The notes beneath the pieces are model-generated. The model ran no database searches. It was not told the DNA's origin and was given only the letters and a program-made list of their open reading frames with translations. Both the position numbers and the translations under genes were made by a program. Shown here one piece after another: positions 1-9,322 of a stretch of DNA of 17,630 nucleotides (position 1 is the stretch's first letter; each line of letters begins with the position of its first letter). Origin of the DNA: Temnopleurus reevesii (Eukaryota > Echinodermata > Echinoidea > Temnopleuroida > Temnopleuridae); NCBI GenBank assembly GCA_036244855.1, contig BQKZ01000721.1:115656-133285 (forward strand), given 5' to 3'.

Positions 1-77
<77 letters not shown>

Positions 78-79
78 TA

Positions 80-112
<33 letters not shown>
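1..112. repeat. (ATT)n trinucleotide microsatellite
   Basis: ATT is repeated almost without interruption from the first base to about 65, then with interspersed ATC units to about 112. The array is cut by the left window edge, so its full length is unknown. On the minus strand, which is the sense strand of the nearby gene, it reads AAT. It lies outside any exon seen here. Confidence 0.97.
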
Positions 113-114
<2 letters not shown>

Positions 115-483
115 ATATCTACACACATGACGCAGGCTAAACACGCAAAGGGGTGATTTGGCCTTTATATGCACTTTTTTTTTATATTGATTTCATACAT
201 GACCATTTGCAATAAATGAGTATCCAACCAGATCTACCATAATGTACATGTTTGACGAGCAATTCCCCTGACAGGGACAGCAGTAAGAGTTGCCGCTGGC
301 TAAAAAAAAATCTTTCCGACTTTTATAAACGAAAGATTTTAGAAATGGGACAGCCCCCTTTTCTTTCCCGACATTTGGTATAGGCCTATCATTAAGATGA
401 AAAAACGGAAATACTAATGAGCAGCTTGAACAAAAATGACTTTTGTATACCTTGGATAACGCAAAAATACATATTTGCACAAA
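113..483. other. AT-rich non-coding stretch, nothing recognised
   Basis: This is ordinary AT-rich sequence between two trinucleotide arrays. The minus strand is open for 111 codons across 528-193, but the reading has no recognisable domain. It ends in the CAT/ATG microsatellite and has no paired splice sites that I can see, so I do not call it coding. Confidence 0.6.
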
Positions 484-690
484 ATTATTATTACCATCAT
501 CATCATGATTGTCAATAGTATTATACAACCAATGTCATCATTGTCAACATAATAATAATAATAATATTAATAATGATAACAATAATAATAATAACAATAA
601 TAATAATAATAATAGTAATAATAACAATAATAATAATAATAAAAGTAACAATTGTCATCATCATTATCATTATCATCATCATCATCATCT
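484..690. repeat. Compound AAT/AAC/ATC trinucleotide array
   Basis: A short ATT/ATC patch at 484-511 is followed, after about 35 bases of ordinary sequence, by an AAT array with AAC and AGT variants (549-650). A CAT/ATC tract follows at 656-690. The plus-strand reading would be polyasparagine then polyhistidine, which is the expected artefact of translating such an array. It sits about 135 bases downstream of the donor site of the large minus-strand exon, so it is probably intronic. Confidence 0.95.
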
Positions 691-824
691 AAAAAGCGTG
701 AATTGTACAAATGTACAGATTCGTCATTCATAACCCAAAACCAAAAAACTTAAATAAGCCATACACATTGAAGTAAGTTAACAAAAAAAATTAAGATCTT
801 ACAGAATAGTGGGTTCATATTTAC

Positions 825-1892
825 CTTATCTCCTGTGGGTTCCAGAACGTTGAGGAGTCTGTGAAGATGTTCAACCCGGACAAGGGCTCTCCTCGTACTG
901 GGTAAACTTGCTATAGTGAGCAATGCTCGAGCAGAGAGGATTCTAGCTTGTCTGACAGGATCCGTACTGTTTGTTTTAGGTTTATCCGTGGCCGCATGGT
1001 GACCATCAAGATTATCATCATCAGATTGGGATATCCTAATCCCGGGAATGGATGCGGTTGGGAAACCTTTGGCTTTACTGTCAGACTTCTCCCTTGGTTT
1101 GGTCGTGTGGAGGTGCAGCTTGGTGTTGGACGTGGGCGTAGAGGGCGCGATGCCTACTGTTTGGATGCATTCGAGAAGTAGGTTAATATCTAAGGAAGAA
1201 AGCAACCGCAGCGCAGCTTGGACAATGGGCTGATTAGAGTCCTCGCGGTGTCCATGTGAGGTGTAGGATGTCCGGTGGCTGAAAACACCGCGACGGCTAC
1301 CCGGGCCGGCTTTAGGGATCATAGTCATGTCAGTGTCAGGTATATTCCGGCATATGACCGCTTTGAGCTGCGCTATACGATCATCTCGTGCTACGACCTG
1401 GTTCAATGTGGTCAACACTGCCGAAAGGGAAGTCGTCTGGAATGTTGAGAGATTGTCCTTGTCCACTGCACTCTCCACCTGAAGATACTTTGATTTCTCT
1501 GCAGACTTTGGCGAGAGCGAGTCCTGCTTTGGTCCGATACTGGAGGAGGATTTCCGTCTGAAGCTATTACGTAACGATTGAACAAACCCGCCCCTCTTTG
1601 GTGATTTGGGCTCCGATGGTTCGAGTGAAGATGGGCCATCTTTAGCGTCCTCTGCGTTCTGGCGGGAGAGGCCCAACCTCCTCTGCGCCGTCTGCTGATC
1701 ACCCATCATTAGGAATGTCTCCAAGACAGAGTTATACGACACTATAGCTGCTAGTCGTACAGACCCTGCGGCTGGGAACAGCAAAACAGCCAACTTGCAA
1801 AGACTGGCCAAATGCTCCCAACTCTCCTCTCTCTGAGCTGCTCCATAGGGTGCTTCGAACAAGAGACCTTCCTCCAAGTCCTCTTTTATCAA
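825..1892 (-). CDS. Large internal exon of an ARM/HEAT-like protein
   Basis: This 1,068-nt exon encodes exactly 356 codons and begins and ends in phase 0. The acceptor at 1894-1893 follows the pyrimidine-rich stretch TTTGTTTTGTTTACAG. The donor reads GATAAG|GTAAAT, with the intron GT at 824-823. The frame stays open for 16 codons upstream of the acceptor and 24 downstream of the donor, but the splice sites set the limits. Residues 1-62 are helical (SWEHLASLCKLAVLLFP, SVRLAAIVSYNSVLETFL). About 63-145 is a low-complexity serine/lysine/arginine-rich segment with SPKR, FRRKSSSS (about 111-118) and SPKS. About 146-182 is helical again (LSAVLTTLNQVVARDDRIAQL). A helical pair lies near 220-247, a polar linker follows, and the exon closes with an ARM-like helix set (ARILSARALLTIASL, RRALVRVEHLHRLLNVL). 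FRRKSSSS resembles a basophilic kinase site, which is an inference. Base composition is visibly more GC-rich than the flanks. The protein family is not identified. Confidence 0.88.
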
Positions 1893-2241
1893 CTGTAAAC
1901 AAAACAAACGATAAGACATTAATAAATCGCCTCCGAGCATGAAGACGATGAGAGATAAACCTCAAGAGGGAACCTTGAGACGAAAGCATCCCTAGAAGCT
2001 CTCTAATCAACTAATGCAACATCTCCACAACGCATCCTAATCTACAGGACATGCCAGCTAGGCGCAGGTAAATTGAAGCATGTTTACCTCGAAATCCCAC
2101 ATTATGCGTGCGCTAAGAAATTCCAATTGTAAATTATGAAGGGGAGCGGCGATCGTAAAGTATCAATTTGTAAATGAAGGCTGGATTTCTCGCTGTCTGA
2201 GAGAACAGCGTATTTGCAGGAGCACTCCACACTCGTTATTC

Positions 2242-2262
2242 ATAGATAGATAGATAGATAGA
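2242..2262. repeat. (GATA)n microsatellite
   Basis: About five ATAG/GATA units occur in tandem in the intron. The tract is short and perfect. Confidence 0.9.
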
Positions 2263-3101
2263 CACAAGCTTGGATAGACAGAAGATGAAGAGGAGTTTTT
2301 TTACCCTCTTTTCTCTCACGAACGTAATGTTTAATCGTAAGAACTCCCTAAGTTATTCTCAAATAGTTTTGTTTATATTGCTAAGCATTATTTAGAAAAA
2401 CATATCAAACACAAATATTTGGAATCTATGACAGAGTATTTCTGTCGCGTTTGTAGTGTGGAACATTTTCAATAGCAGAGGTAGACAGAATTTTTACAAA
2501 GTAAAGTAACCCTTTCATTCACTTTTGAAAATTGCAAACATCACTTGCAAAAAATCATGATTAGATAGCCTACGAAAGGGTCATAGTTAATCTTATCAAT
2601 CTATTTAATCAATCTTAATTCTCTGTTTTATATGAAAATTAGCAGACTGAAGAGAAAAACTTCCCACAATTTTGCATTAAGCAAAAGCACGAGGGGGAGC
2701 AAATCAATACGCAATACAAACATACGATTAAGCATACCGGTAAATCAGTCGTATATGTTTTTATATCTTTGTTGTTTATCATCATCAGTATAAATGTTAT
2801 AAATAAAATGTTCTGTCGTAGAAAAAAAAAGATCCGAGGCGAGGGAACCTGTACATTATTCAAATCGCATTTTCAAATTGTGCTGCCAATCACATTTACG
2901 GAAAGTTCTGAAAAAAAAATATATTTATGATATTGAAACTTTTTGGATAAAATTTGTTAGTATTTTATTTTGTGTTCTTTTCTTTTCTTTTCAGATACCT
3001 AGAGATATTGTGTGTTTTTAGCTTGATTATTTGTTGTTACTGTTGCCCTTTTTACTTGTTTTTTTTTTTTTTACTGTGAGGTAGGTGTATTGTATTTTTA
3101 T

Positions 3102-3153
3102 GACGATGCCTCCCTGAAGAACAGCGTTCTCTTGCTGAAAAGGGTCATTCACC
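3102..3153 (+). mobile_element. Possible 3' tail of an old retroelement
   Basis: The segment contains CCTGAAGAACAGCG, then TTGCTGAAAAGG, with the small complementary pair AGC/GCT. It is followed by an A-rich stretch with repeated AATGAATAAATAATGAATAA words (3178-3197). A 'CTGAAGAAG...CGAAA' hairpin near the 3' end followed by an A-rich tail is common in non-LTR and Penelope-like elements. The match here is loose and no element body or ORF is visible, so this is a weak guess. Confidence 0.2.
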
Positions 3154-4147
3154 TAGAAGTAGGAAATAATTAATAGAATGAATAAATAATGAATAAAGCA
3201 TCCCGCGCTAAAGCTCAGATGTATGTATTTCAATTGGAGGGGATACACTTGTCGTAAAATCAAAACGAAATAGCATGAACAATTTGAAAATGCTGTTTAA
3301 TGCACAGGAATATGAAGCGAAAACATTCTTGCAATCTTTATTGCCAATATCAATAAATCAAATAATTTTTCCCCATACGTTCTTCACCGTGTATGCAGAA
3401 GAGGCGCTAAATGTTATTGACGATTTTCTGTTCTCTCTCTGTCTTTTATTAGCCCCCCCCCTTTTTTTTTAATTCTTATTTTGGAGTGCCTGTCTGGAAG
3501 GGGGCACCATATCAACAAGCAGTATGTACCAATGATATCAAAGCTTGGAAACGCCAGTGACAACCCATTCACCAGAGGCCAATATTAGACTAAAAACTTC
3601 CAAATCTAATAAGAAAGAAGCTATCTTTCCACCACAGAAAGCTTAAAGCAGACAAGATCCGTCCTTTTGATTTTGCATAAAGACGTCTTGGAAGTATTCA
3701 CAAATTGTTTCCAGTGAGCAATTTTAATCGAAATAACAGACTTCCTGTCTTCGCGCCAATCAAAGCGTTAAGTGCAATTGGTCACGTGATCAGTAATGGG
3801 GTATTGCTTAGGAGTGATTATAAAGAAATGTTTATACGATATTTAATTACAGATAGGCAACGTGTTTGGAGGTATAAAAAATCACAAATAATTCCCTCAT
3901 GGGTAGGATTGTGTAATACATTTATTTATAAGAATTGAAAGTATTGAATTCACTTATAACATTTCGGAGAATGTAGTGCAATGCGATCCTCGTTTAATAA
4001 TCTTTAATTTGATATCAAACCAGCTCATGTAACACGATAAAAGTACACATAAACTTGCAAATCATCTGTCTTGTACATTCTAACTCGTGATATCATTCTG
4101 ACAGTTTATTGTTCTCATCGTCTCCAGCAAAATCGTTCACTTTATCT

Positions 4148-4169
4148 CCATCTCTCTCTCTCTTTCCTT

Positions 4170-4213
<44 letters not shown>
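4148..4213. repeat. Compound (CT)n-(AC)n microsatellite
   Basis: A short CT run at 4149-4163 is followed by GCACAT and a perfect AC run from about 4177 to 4213. Confidence 0.95.
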
Positions 4214-4218
<5 letters not shown>

Positions 4219-4919
4219 AGAGTACATACGCTATACATAAAGAATTTCACTACATGCAAAGATCACGCATTAAACCTTTCTTCTCTCGTGGTTTTATTTA
4301 GCTAACATACAGAAATGATCTAATATTTTCAACAGTTTACATTACATTTTCTTTCCTCAACCAAACTTACCCTTATACACACTTTAATATTTCAATATTT
4401 AGTTTTGGTATTTCCCGCGAATAAGTGTTTCGCCCTTTCTCATCCGATTTTATTCCACGGGTGAAGAGGACGCAGTATTTCATTTGCACCGAATCACTGT
4501 CATCAGGAACATCTGTTCTTCTTCTTAGTCCGACTTTTAATAACATTTATTCAATTTCGCCCACCTCTGCCATGGCTAGGAGGTAACGACTCGAGACCGA
4601 TCTAACCGGACCCAGATACTAATTTAGAGGCGATTGATTGAGCGGGCAGAGTCGATCGAGTGAAATGTGGTTTCACGCTTTAAAGGGGTACTTCCTTGAG
4701 GAGAAAAATGCATGGTCTCTATCAAGGACGTTAACCCTCGTCGCCAAACTCCTTTCGGTTGTTGATATGTTTGTTTTGCAAGGATATATGGGGTGTAAAG
4801 TGTCAGGTGGTGGTTCACGGATTATTGGTGCCATGTTAAGGTGGTTGGGGAGTGGATTCGCGAAAGTTGGTTGATTTGCTATGTTTAGAGGAGCTCATGT
4901 ATATTGCACTATCCACTGG
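4214..4919. other. Intronic sequence, nothing recognised
   Basis: This is mixed-composition sequence. The part from about 4430 to 4700 is more GC-rich than its surroundings, with words such as TTCCCGCGAA and GAGACCGATC, and could be an unrecognised repeat. Both strands have open frames of about 65-78 codons near 4624-4874, but neither shows protein-like composition. Confidence 0.5.
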
Positions 4920-5322
4920 ACTCTCTAGATTCATAAGGGTGCGTTGGGTACATGTGTTGGTCATTTTGGTTGGCCTCTCTAGGTTGGTAGGGTGCCATTG
5001 GGTACAGGTGTGGGTTAGTCTCTCTAGGTTAGTAGGGGTGCAATGGGTACAGGTGAAGCTTGGTCTCTCTAGGTTGGTAGGGGTGCAATGGGTACAGGTG
5101 TTGGTTGGTCTCTCTAGCTTGGTAGGGGTACAATGGGTACAGGTGTAGGTTGGTGTCTCTAGCTTGGTAGGGGTGTAATGGGTACAGGTGTGGGTTGGTG
5201 TCTCTAGGTTGGTAGGGGTGCAATGGGTACAGGTGTAGGTTGGTCTCTCTAGCTTGGTAGAGGTGTAATGGGTACAGGTGTGGGTTGGTCTCTCTAGGTT
5301 GGTAGGGGTACAATGGTTCCAT
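4920..5322. repeat. 45-bp minisatellite with 90-bp higher-order units
   Basis: The landmark CAATGGGTAC (or TAATGGGTAC, CATTGGGTAC) begins at 4996, 5041, 5086, 5131, 5176, 5221, 5266 and 5311 (last copy truncated, CAATGG), an exact period of 45. Each unit has the order ACAGGTG, GGTT, GGTCTCTCTAG, STTGGTAGGGG. A more degenerate first unit lies near 4920-4950. The last four units form two 90-bp dimers (about 5141-5230 and 5231-5320) that alternate AGCTT with AGGTT and CAATGG with TAATGG. Because 45 is a multiple of three, both strands stay open and translate as 15-residue repeats. That is expected from the array and is not evidence of coding. The array lies wholly inside an intron. Confidence 0.95.
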
Positions 5323-5551
5323 GCTTCAAGTATTGCGAATTTAAAAAAATATCGAACAGTGACTCACTGTCAGCTTGAGGCTGTCAACGTACAATATTAC
5401 ACCATTTTGGTACTAATATTTGCACCCGTATTTTCTCGCTAAATGTGTTAATTCCAAAAGGTGAAATATTGCACCCTTTTATTTTGCCACAGATTGCACT
5501 CCTTAGCGAAGTTTTGCACCCTTTAAGCACCATTTTTTTTAATGTGTAAAC
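5323..5551. other. Segment interrupting the 45-bp minisatellite
   Basis: 229 bases separate the regular minisatellite from its diverged units. The segment contains a perfect inverted repeat around a single base (ACAGTGACTCACTGT, 5356-5370). Directly after it comes a second small hairpin (CAGCTTGAGGCTG, 5371-5383). Four TGCAC(C/T)C words lie between 5420 and 5525. It could be an insertion into the array or decayed array sequence. No clear target-site duplication is visible. Confidence 0.55.
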
Positions 5552-5641
5552 GTGTCGGTCGATGTCTCTTGGTTTTTTAAGATGTAACATGTGCAGGTGT
5601 TGATTGTCTTGATTATTCAGATTGCCAATGGGTACACTCTT
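5552..5641. repeat. Diverged units of the 45-bp minisatellite
   Basis: GTGTCGGTCGATGTCTCT at 5552 aligns with the unit text GTGTAGGTTGGTGTCTCT. GTGCAGGTGTTG recurs exactly 45 bases after the same point in that unit, and a second unit ends in GCCAATGGGTACA near 5625-5636. The order and spacing match the main array but with many substitutions. These are therefore old members of the same minisatellite, lying beyond the interruption. Confidence 0.75.
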
Positions 5642-6814
5642 AAAAATTGTCTTTTCCGTGTTTGGAACCGTCCGAAACGAATCTGTACGCGCTCAATAAT
5701 ATTTTATTGTTTCATGAATAACAGCCATGACACCAAAATGGTCATAAAATATCATATAAAGTGATTAATTTATAAATACAACGTAATATATTTCAAGAAT
5801 AATGATGCAATACTTCCGGAACACATTTTTCTTATGCGTGTAAATTCATTTATCGTTATATTGTTATATCAGTAGGATGCATTAACTAATTCGTTGCAAG
5901 TCATTTGAAAGCAATAAATTGTATTTTGAAAACAGTAACACTATGTACAAATATGAATTTTAGAATTTACGGAATATAATTTGCTTTGCCGTTTCCAAAT
6001 GAGCTTTGAAAAGCAGTTCTAAAGGGAAAAATATTGATATACTTGTGTTTCAAAAAAGCATATTCAACAAAACGAGCTAAATATGCAGGTGGCGGACTGG
6101 AGCTATAAAAAGCTCAACATGCAGCAAAGTTCAATGATACACGTCTCAGCTATGCTGTAATGCTCGCTTATTATATGTTTTACACTGAGGGTTGTATATA
6201 TTGAATATGACAATGATACTCGCCCCTGGATTATCCCTAGATTGATTAGTTGTCTACAGAGCTGCATCACAAATGAGCGCGAAACAAAAAAACCAGTCAA
6301 TATTTACTCGGATTATCGTTGTCTGCTTAGCAACAAAGATACGCCGAACGCGAAATCAATGATTAATAACGTGGTCATGACAAAACTAAGAAAAACCTAG
6401 CGCCGACGTCATAATGACAAGGTGGCAATATAAAGTTTGTTAAAGATCACCCAAGAACGAGGAAAGAAGTGTGGATCTAGCCCGCTTCAAGGTTATACAA
6501 ATATGTCATAGGCTACATTTAGAAAAGAAAATTAATTTTAGAACCGTTTATATCACTCTTTTAGACTCTCCTATAGAATAAAAAGGTCTTATAGGTGCTT
6601 AAGAGCCGACGAAATTACAAAGTAATGGTTTAAGGTAAATTTTCACATTTGTGGGAGCCTGCAATGTTTTTTATTACGAGACTGCAATGCCCTTTCCTCA
6701 CACGAAACATAAAATAACACAGGAATATCGTCAACCCCGTACTTTCCTTGGCCCCATACTAAATTCATTTAATCCATCAATATTACAGGACAAAGGATTG
6801 TTTGCTCTTCAGAA
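5642..6814. other. AT-rich intronic sequence, nothing recognised
   Basis: This is AT-rich sequence without repeats or convincing ORFs. A minus-strand frame of 65 codons (6300-6103) lacks paired splice sites and a recognisable domain. Confidence 0.6.
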
Positions 6815-7112
6815 ATAATAATAATAATGAACGGCTTTTATATAGCGCTTATCAACTCTTCATGAGAATTCCCTAAGCCCTCTACAATTGCAGCATTATT
6901 ACTCTGGCTTTAGCCCGGCAGCCACCATGCAACGCACTTGGCGTTCAAGGAATAAATATTCATACCAGGTACCCATTTACCTCACATGGGTTGAGTGCAG
7001 CACAATGTGGGTGCATTTCTTACTAAAAGAAATTAACATGCTGAGTGGGACTCGAACCTACAACCGTCTAGTTGAAAGGCGAAAGTCATGACCACTACAC
7101 CACGGCGCCTCC
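6815..7112 (-). mobile_element. tRNA-derived SINE, apparently full length
   Basis: Read on the minus strand from 7112, the element starts GGAGGCGCCGTGG and carries an A box (TGGTGTAGTGG, 7102-7092) and a B box (GGTTCGAGTCC, 7058-7048). This is the internal RNA polymerase III promoter of a tRNA-like head. The body includes ACTCAACCCATGTGAGG, AAATGGGTACCTGG and ATTCCTTGAACGCC. The 3' end reads GATAAGCGCTATATAAAAGC followed by a (TTA)n tail ending near 6815. Its length of about 298 nt is normal for a SINE. The GCGCTATATAAA-plus-ATT tail is a type seen in SINEs of echinoderms and other marine invertebrates and is thought to be recognised by a partner LINE; that is family knowledge. I could not find a clear target-site duplication. 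It sits in the intron, in the same orientation as the gene. Confidence 0.93.
7048..7102 (-). promoter_or_regulatory. Internal Pol III promoter (A and B boxes) of the SINE
   Basis: The A box at 7102-7092 fits TRGYNNARNNG in full. The B box at 7058-7048 fits GGTTCGANTCC in full. The spacing is that of a tRNA gene. An intact pair suggests the copy could still be transcribed, but activity cannot be judged from sequence. Confidence 0.85.
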
Positions 7113-8230
7113 ATATCCAAATGGATATAAGTATCGAAACCTTTTATCTAAGCGTAACTAAAAGGACATGTTTGGGTGCCAATCATTAAGAATGTTTAAA
7201 TCTGTTTTATTCATGTTTTTCTTACATATTGGGTGAGGTATTAAAATGAATATATATCGATAAAATCCATGATACAAAAGCGCTATGATATATCATATAC
7301 AATTGTTTCCTCAAAGACGGCTTTCATCAACCACTGCAATGCATAATCAAGTTTGTGGTCATGGGTGCTTTGATTCTTTTCTCATTTTTTTGTTCACATA
7401 TGCATACCGATGAAACTGAATTATTATTATTCTTTATAGTTTAGTTAATGTTGCTATACAGCAAATGTTCCCAGGGAGATATGTGGATGTACAATGGTGC
7501 TTTGTGTTTATTACGTCATGAGGAAGTGGTATATGCAATAAAAATAGACAATGATATTAACATTTGATATTTTGGAGTGGGCTTGAGTAAGGAGATCGTT
7601 CTTTTTAGTCACGCTATACAAAATATGACATATCCCTGGGAATTTATTTTCCAAATAAATAATTTTTAGAAAGTTTGTTTTTTCAATTGAAATGGTGCCA
7701 CAGACCTTTGTCAGAGTAGGAGATGTAAGCCATTCCATAATAATGAATGAAGGGTATTATAATGTGGTTGAAATGTATTTTCATGGCCTTCATTACAAGT
7801 GAATAGCTGAAAGTGTGGTTATTCTTGTCAATGATCATGTTTGCCCTAATTTTTGTTCAGCTGTTGTGCAATTCACTTTTCAATTTTTGATCTCATGCAT
7901 ATTCCGGATCGATGGGCTTCTATGCAGAAAACATTATTGAATGATATATTATATGACAGGTTGTGACAATAGCATTTTGCTTTCTACTTAGAGATTTTGG
8001 ACTCAAAGTTTGAGGCAATTTTCAGCCACGGCTTGAATAGAATTTATATATATCATATTGAAATAGTTATTGAAAATAGAATGCTATCATGAAATAGGCA
8101 TGAGTGATCACCGATTCTAAGATAAATATTCTAGCTCGGCACTCTCCTCCCACTCGGTGCAATTCATAGTGCAATTGCAGCTTCAGTGCGTTCATAATAT
8201 GATTTGATAAGAATAAGCAAACATACTAAC
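7113..8230. other. AT-rich intronic sequence, nothing recognised
   Basis: This is the 5' part, in gene orientation, of the 6.3-kb intron. It has small ATT runs near 7423-7432 and AT dinucleotide patches. I see no repeats or plausible exons. A minus-strand frame of 75 codons at 7738-7511 is not flanked by matching splice sites. Confidence 0.6.
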
Positions 8231-8421
8231 CTGTGTAAGATTTGCGATGATTTGACTAATACTCTGGCTAATTTCATCCCCTAAACTGTTAGCTAGAGTT
8301 AACAGACGAGGTACACAGTGCGGCAGACGGTTGAGGAGTAGTGGAATGCATTCGGTGTTCACAGAAAGACGTTTCAGGGTCTCGACGCTCTGTTCGGCAA
8401 GCAACGCTTCATAACATTCAT
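8231..8421 (-). CDS. Internal exon of the ARM/HEAT-like protein
   Basis: This 191-nt exon has an acceptor with a long pyrimidine run (TTTTTCTTATTTTTCAG, the AG at 8423-8422) and the donor CACAG|GTTAGT (GT at 8230-8229). It starts with the last two bases (AT) of a split codon and ends in phase 0. It therefore joins the phase-0 start of exon 1892-825 without a shift. The 63 whole codons encode amphipathic helices: ECYEALLAEQSVETLKRL, then ECIPLLLNRLPHCVPRLLTL, then EISQSISQIIANLTQ. Spacing and leucine pattern fit an armadillo-type alpha-solenoid repeat, although no signature residue identifies the family. The conceptual junction with the next exon reads NLTQ|LIKEDLEE. Its acceptor phase does not fit the donor of the upstream exon at 10599-10400 (see findings). 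Confidence 0.87.
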
Positions 8422-9133
8422 CTGAAAAATAAGAAAAATTACAAAATAATGATAATAATAATTGAATTGCTTTGAAATTATTCAAACCAGTCAGAACAGA
8501 CTAATAATTGACTATCATAGCGCTACAAACAGAAAGTACCATAATACTTTTATCTGAAAATGAAAGAGCAAAGGAGAAAGTCACCTGTTAGCACTGCGAG
8601 CAGAAGGGACAAAGGATTTCGACAAATTAAACAACTTCATTCAAATATTCACAATAGCTTAATGAACACGAAAGAACGTAGTTTCTCTATTCATTGTGCG
8701 AGGCTTGTCTGACATTTCTCCGCAGAATAAGGGGGGAAGGGAAATCCTTTTTTCTCTAGCCTATCTAGATATAGTGATAAGAATTATGACATTTTAATGT
8801 GATGAAAAAAAAGAATCCAGATCAAATATGTAGGACGTCATATTTATCGGAAGTCAAATAGATTCCTACAAAAGAGACACACTTTTTCAATTACCATTTT
8901 AATGAAATTAGCATTTTGATTGCCATGATTTGTATGATCTTAAATTAGTGTATTACTTGTTCGATATTTTCACGCCGGACGTTGCTTGTGATTGAAATTT
9001 TAAAGCATGTTTTATTATTACGCCATGCCTGTGCGAAACATTCTAGGAAGAGAAATTGTGCCTTTCGGATGTTGATTCAACTTTCTAGAGTTTACAGTGT
9101 AATGAGTAAAGACAGTTTTGCTTGGCTAAATTT
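8422..9133. other. AT-rich intronic sequence, nothing recognised
   Basis: This is part of the interval between exons 10599-10400 and 8421-8231. I searched it on the minus strand for a small exon of length 3n+1 that would repair the phase mismatch and found none with both splice sites and an open frame. Confidence 0.55.
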
Positions 9134-9322
9134 TATGAAAACACGATATAAACTATTTCCGAAAGATTACGTCAAACGCCAATTCAATGCTGCTTTATAA
9201 TGCTATTGATATCGGAACTGGCTCGTGATTGTTGTGTCCGCACAGTTGAATACATGGCGTACGGATTTGTTATATATGATCCACTTTATTTTACGGAAAT
9301 AGTTTATACCGTTTTTGAACTA
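9134..9322 (+). mobile_element. Short inverted-repeat element (MITE-like), copy 1
   Basis: The ends are inverted repeats. CGATATAAACTATTTCCG starts at 9144, and the reverse complement of 9291-9311 reads CGGTATAAACTATTTCCG. Similarity extends weakly a few bases outward through an AAAA-rich stretch. The interior contains AACGCCAATTCAATGCT, TAATGCTATTGATATCG, ATTGTTGTGTCCGCACAG and GGCGTACGG. The same words in the same order occur on the minus strand of 17448-17630, so these are two copies of one dispersed element of about 170-185 bp. There is no ORF, as expected of a non-autonomous DNA element. A target-site duplication could not be fixed by eye. Confidence 0.8.

Larger units (their letters stand above)
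1893..4147. other. Intron, first part: AT-rich, mostly featureless
   Basis: This is the start, by plus coordinates, of the 6,338-bp intron between the exons 8421-8231 and 1892-825. Apart from a GATA microsatellite (2242-2262), homopolymer T runs near 3055-3073 and 3463-3471, and a possible retroelement tail near 3102-3153, I see no gene. Short open frames near 2639-2863, 3275-3472 and 3705-3938 have no protein-like composition. Confidence 0.6.

Noticed and set aside
509..733. Polyasparagine/polyhistidine open frame on the plus strand
   Set aside because: It is entirely the product of AAT and CAT trinucleotide arrays.
1412..1702. Second minus-strand frame of 96 codons inside the large exon, and plus-strand frames at 948-1233
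   Set aside because: These are alternative frames of the GC-richer coding exon. The frame chosen is continuous from acceptor to donor and phase-matched to exon 8421-8231.
3780..3790. CACGTG E-box-like palindrome as a regulatory site
   Set aside because: A six-base motif is expected by chance at this length, and nothing nearby marks a promoter.
4852..5148. Possible repeat-protein gene (15-residue repeat), also open on the minus strand at 5322-5029
   Set aside because: Openness on both strands follows from a 45-bp period without stops. There is no flanking protein-like sequence and no splice context.
7041..7112. Standalone tRNA gene
   Set aside because: The A and B boxes are intact, but the sequence continues into a SINE body and (TTA)n tail and the acceptor-stem ends do not pair, so it is a SINE head.
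8540..8580. Strong-looking minus-strand acceptor at 8555-8554 (TTTCATTTTCAG)
   Set aside because: Only a tiny interval precedes possible donors, its length does not fix the phase problem, and stops follow in the longer frame. It is probably a decoy.
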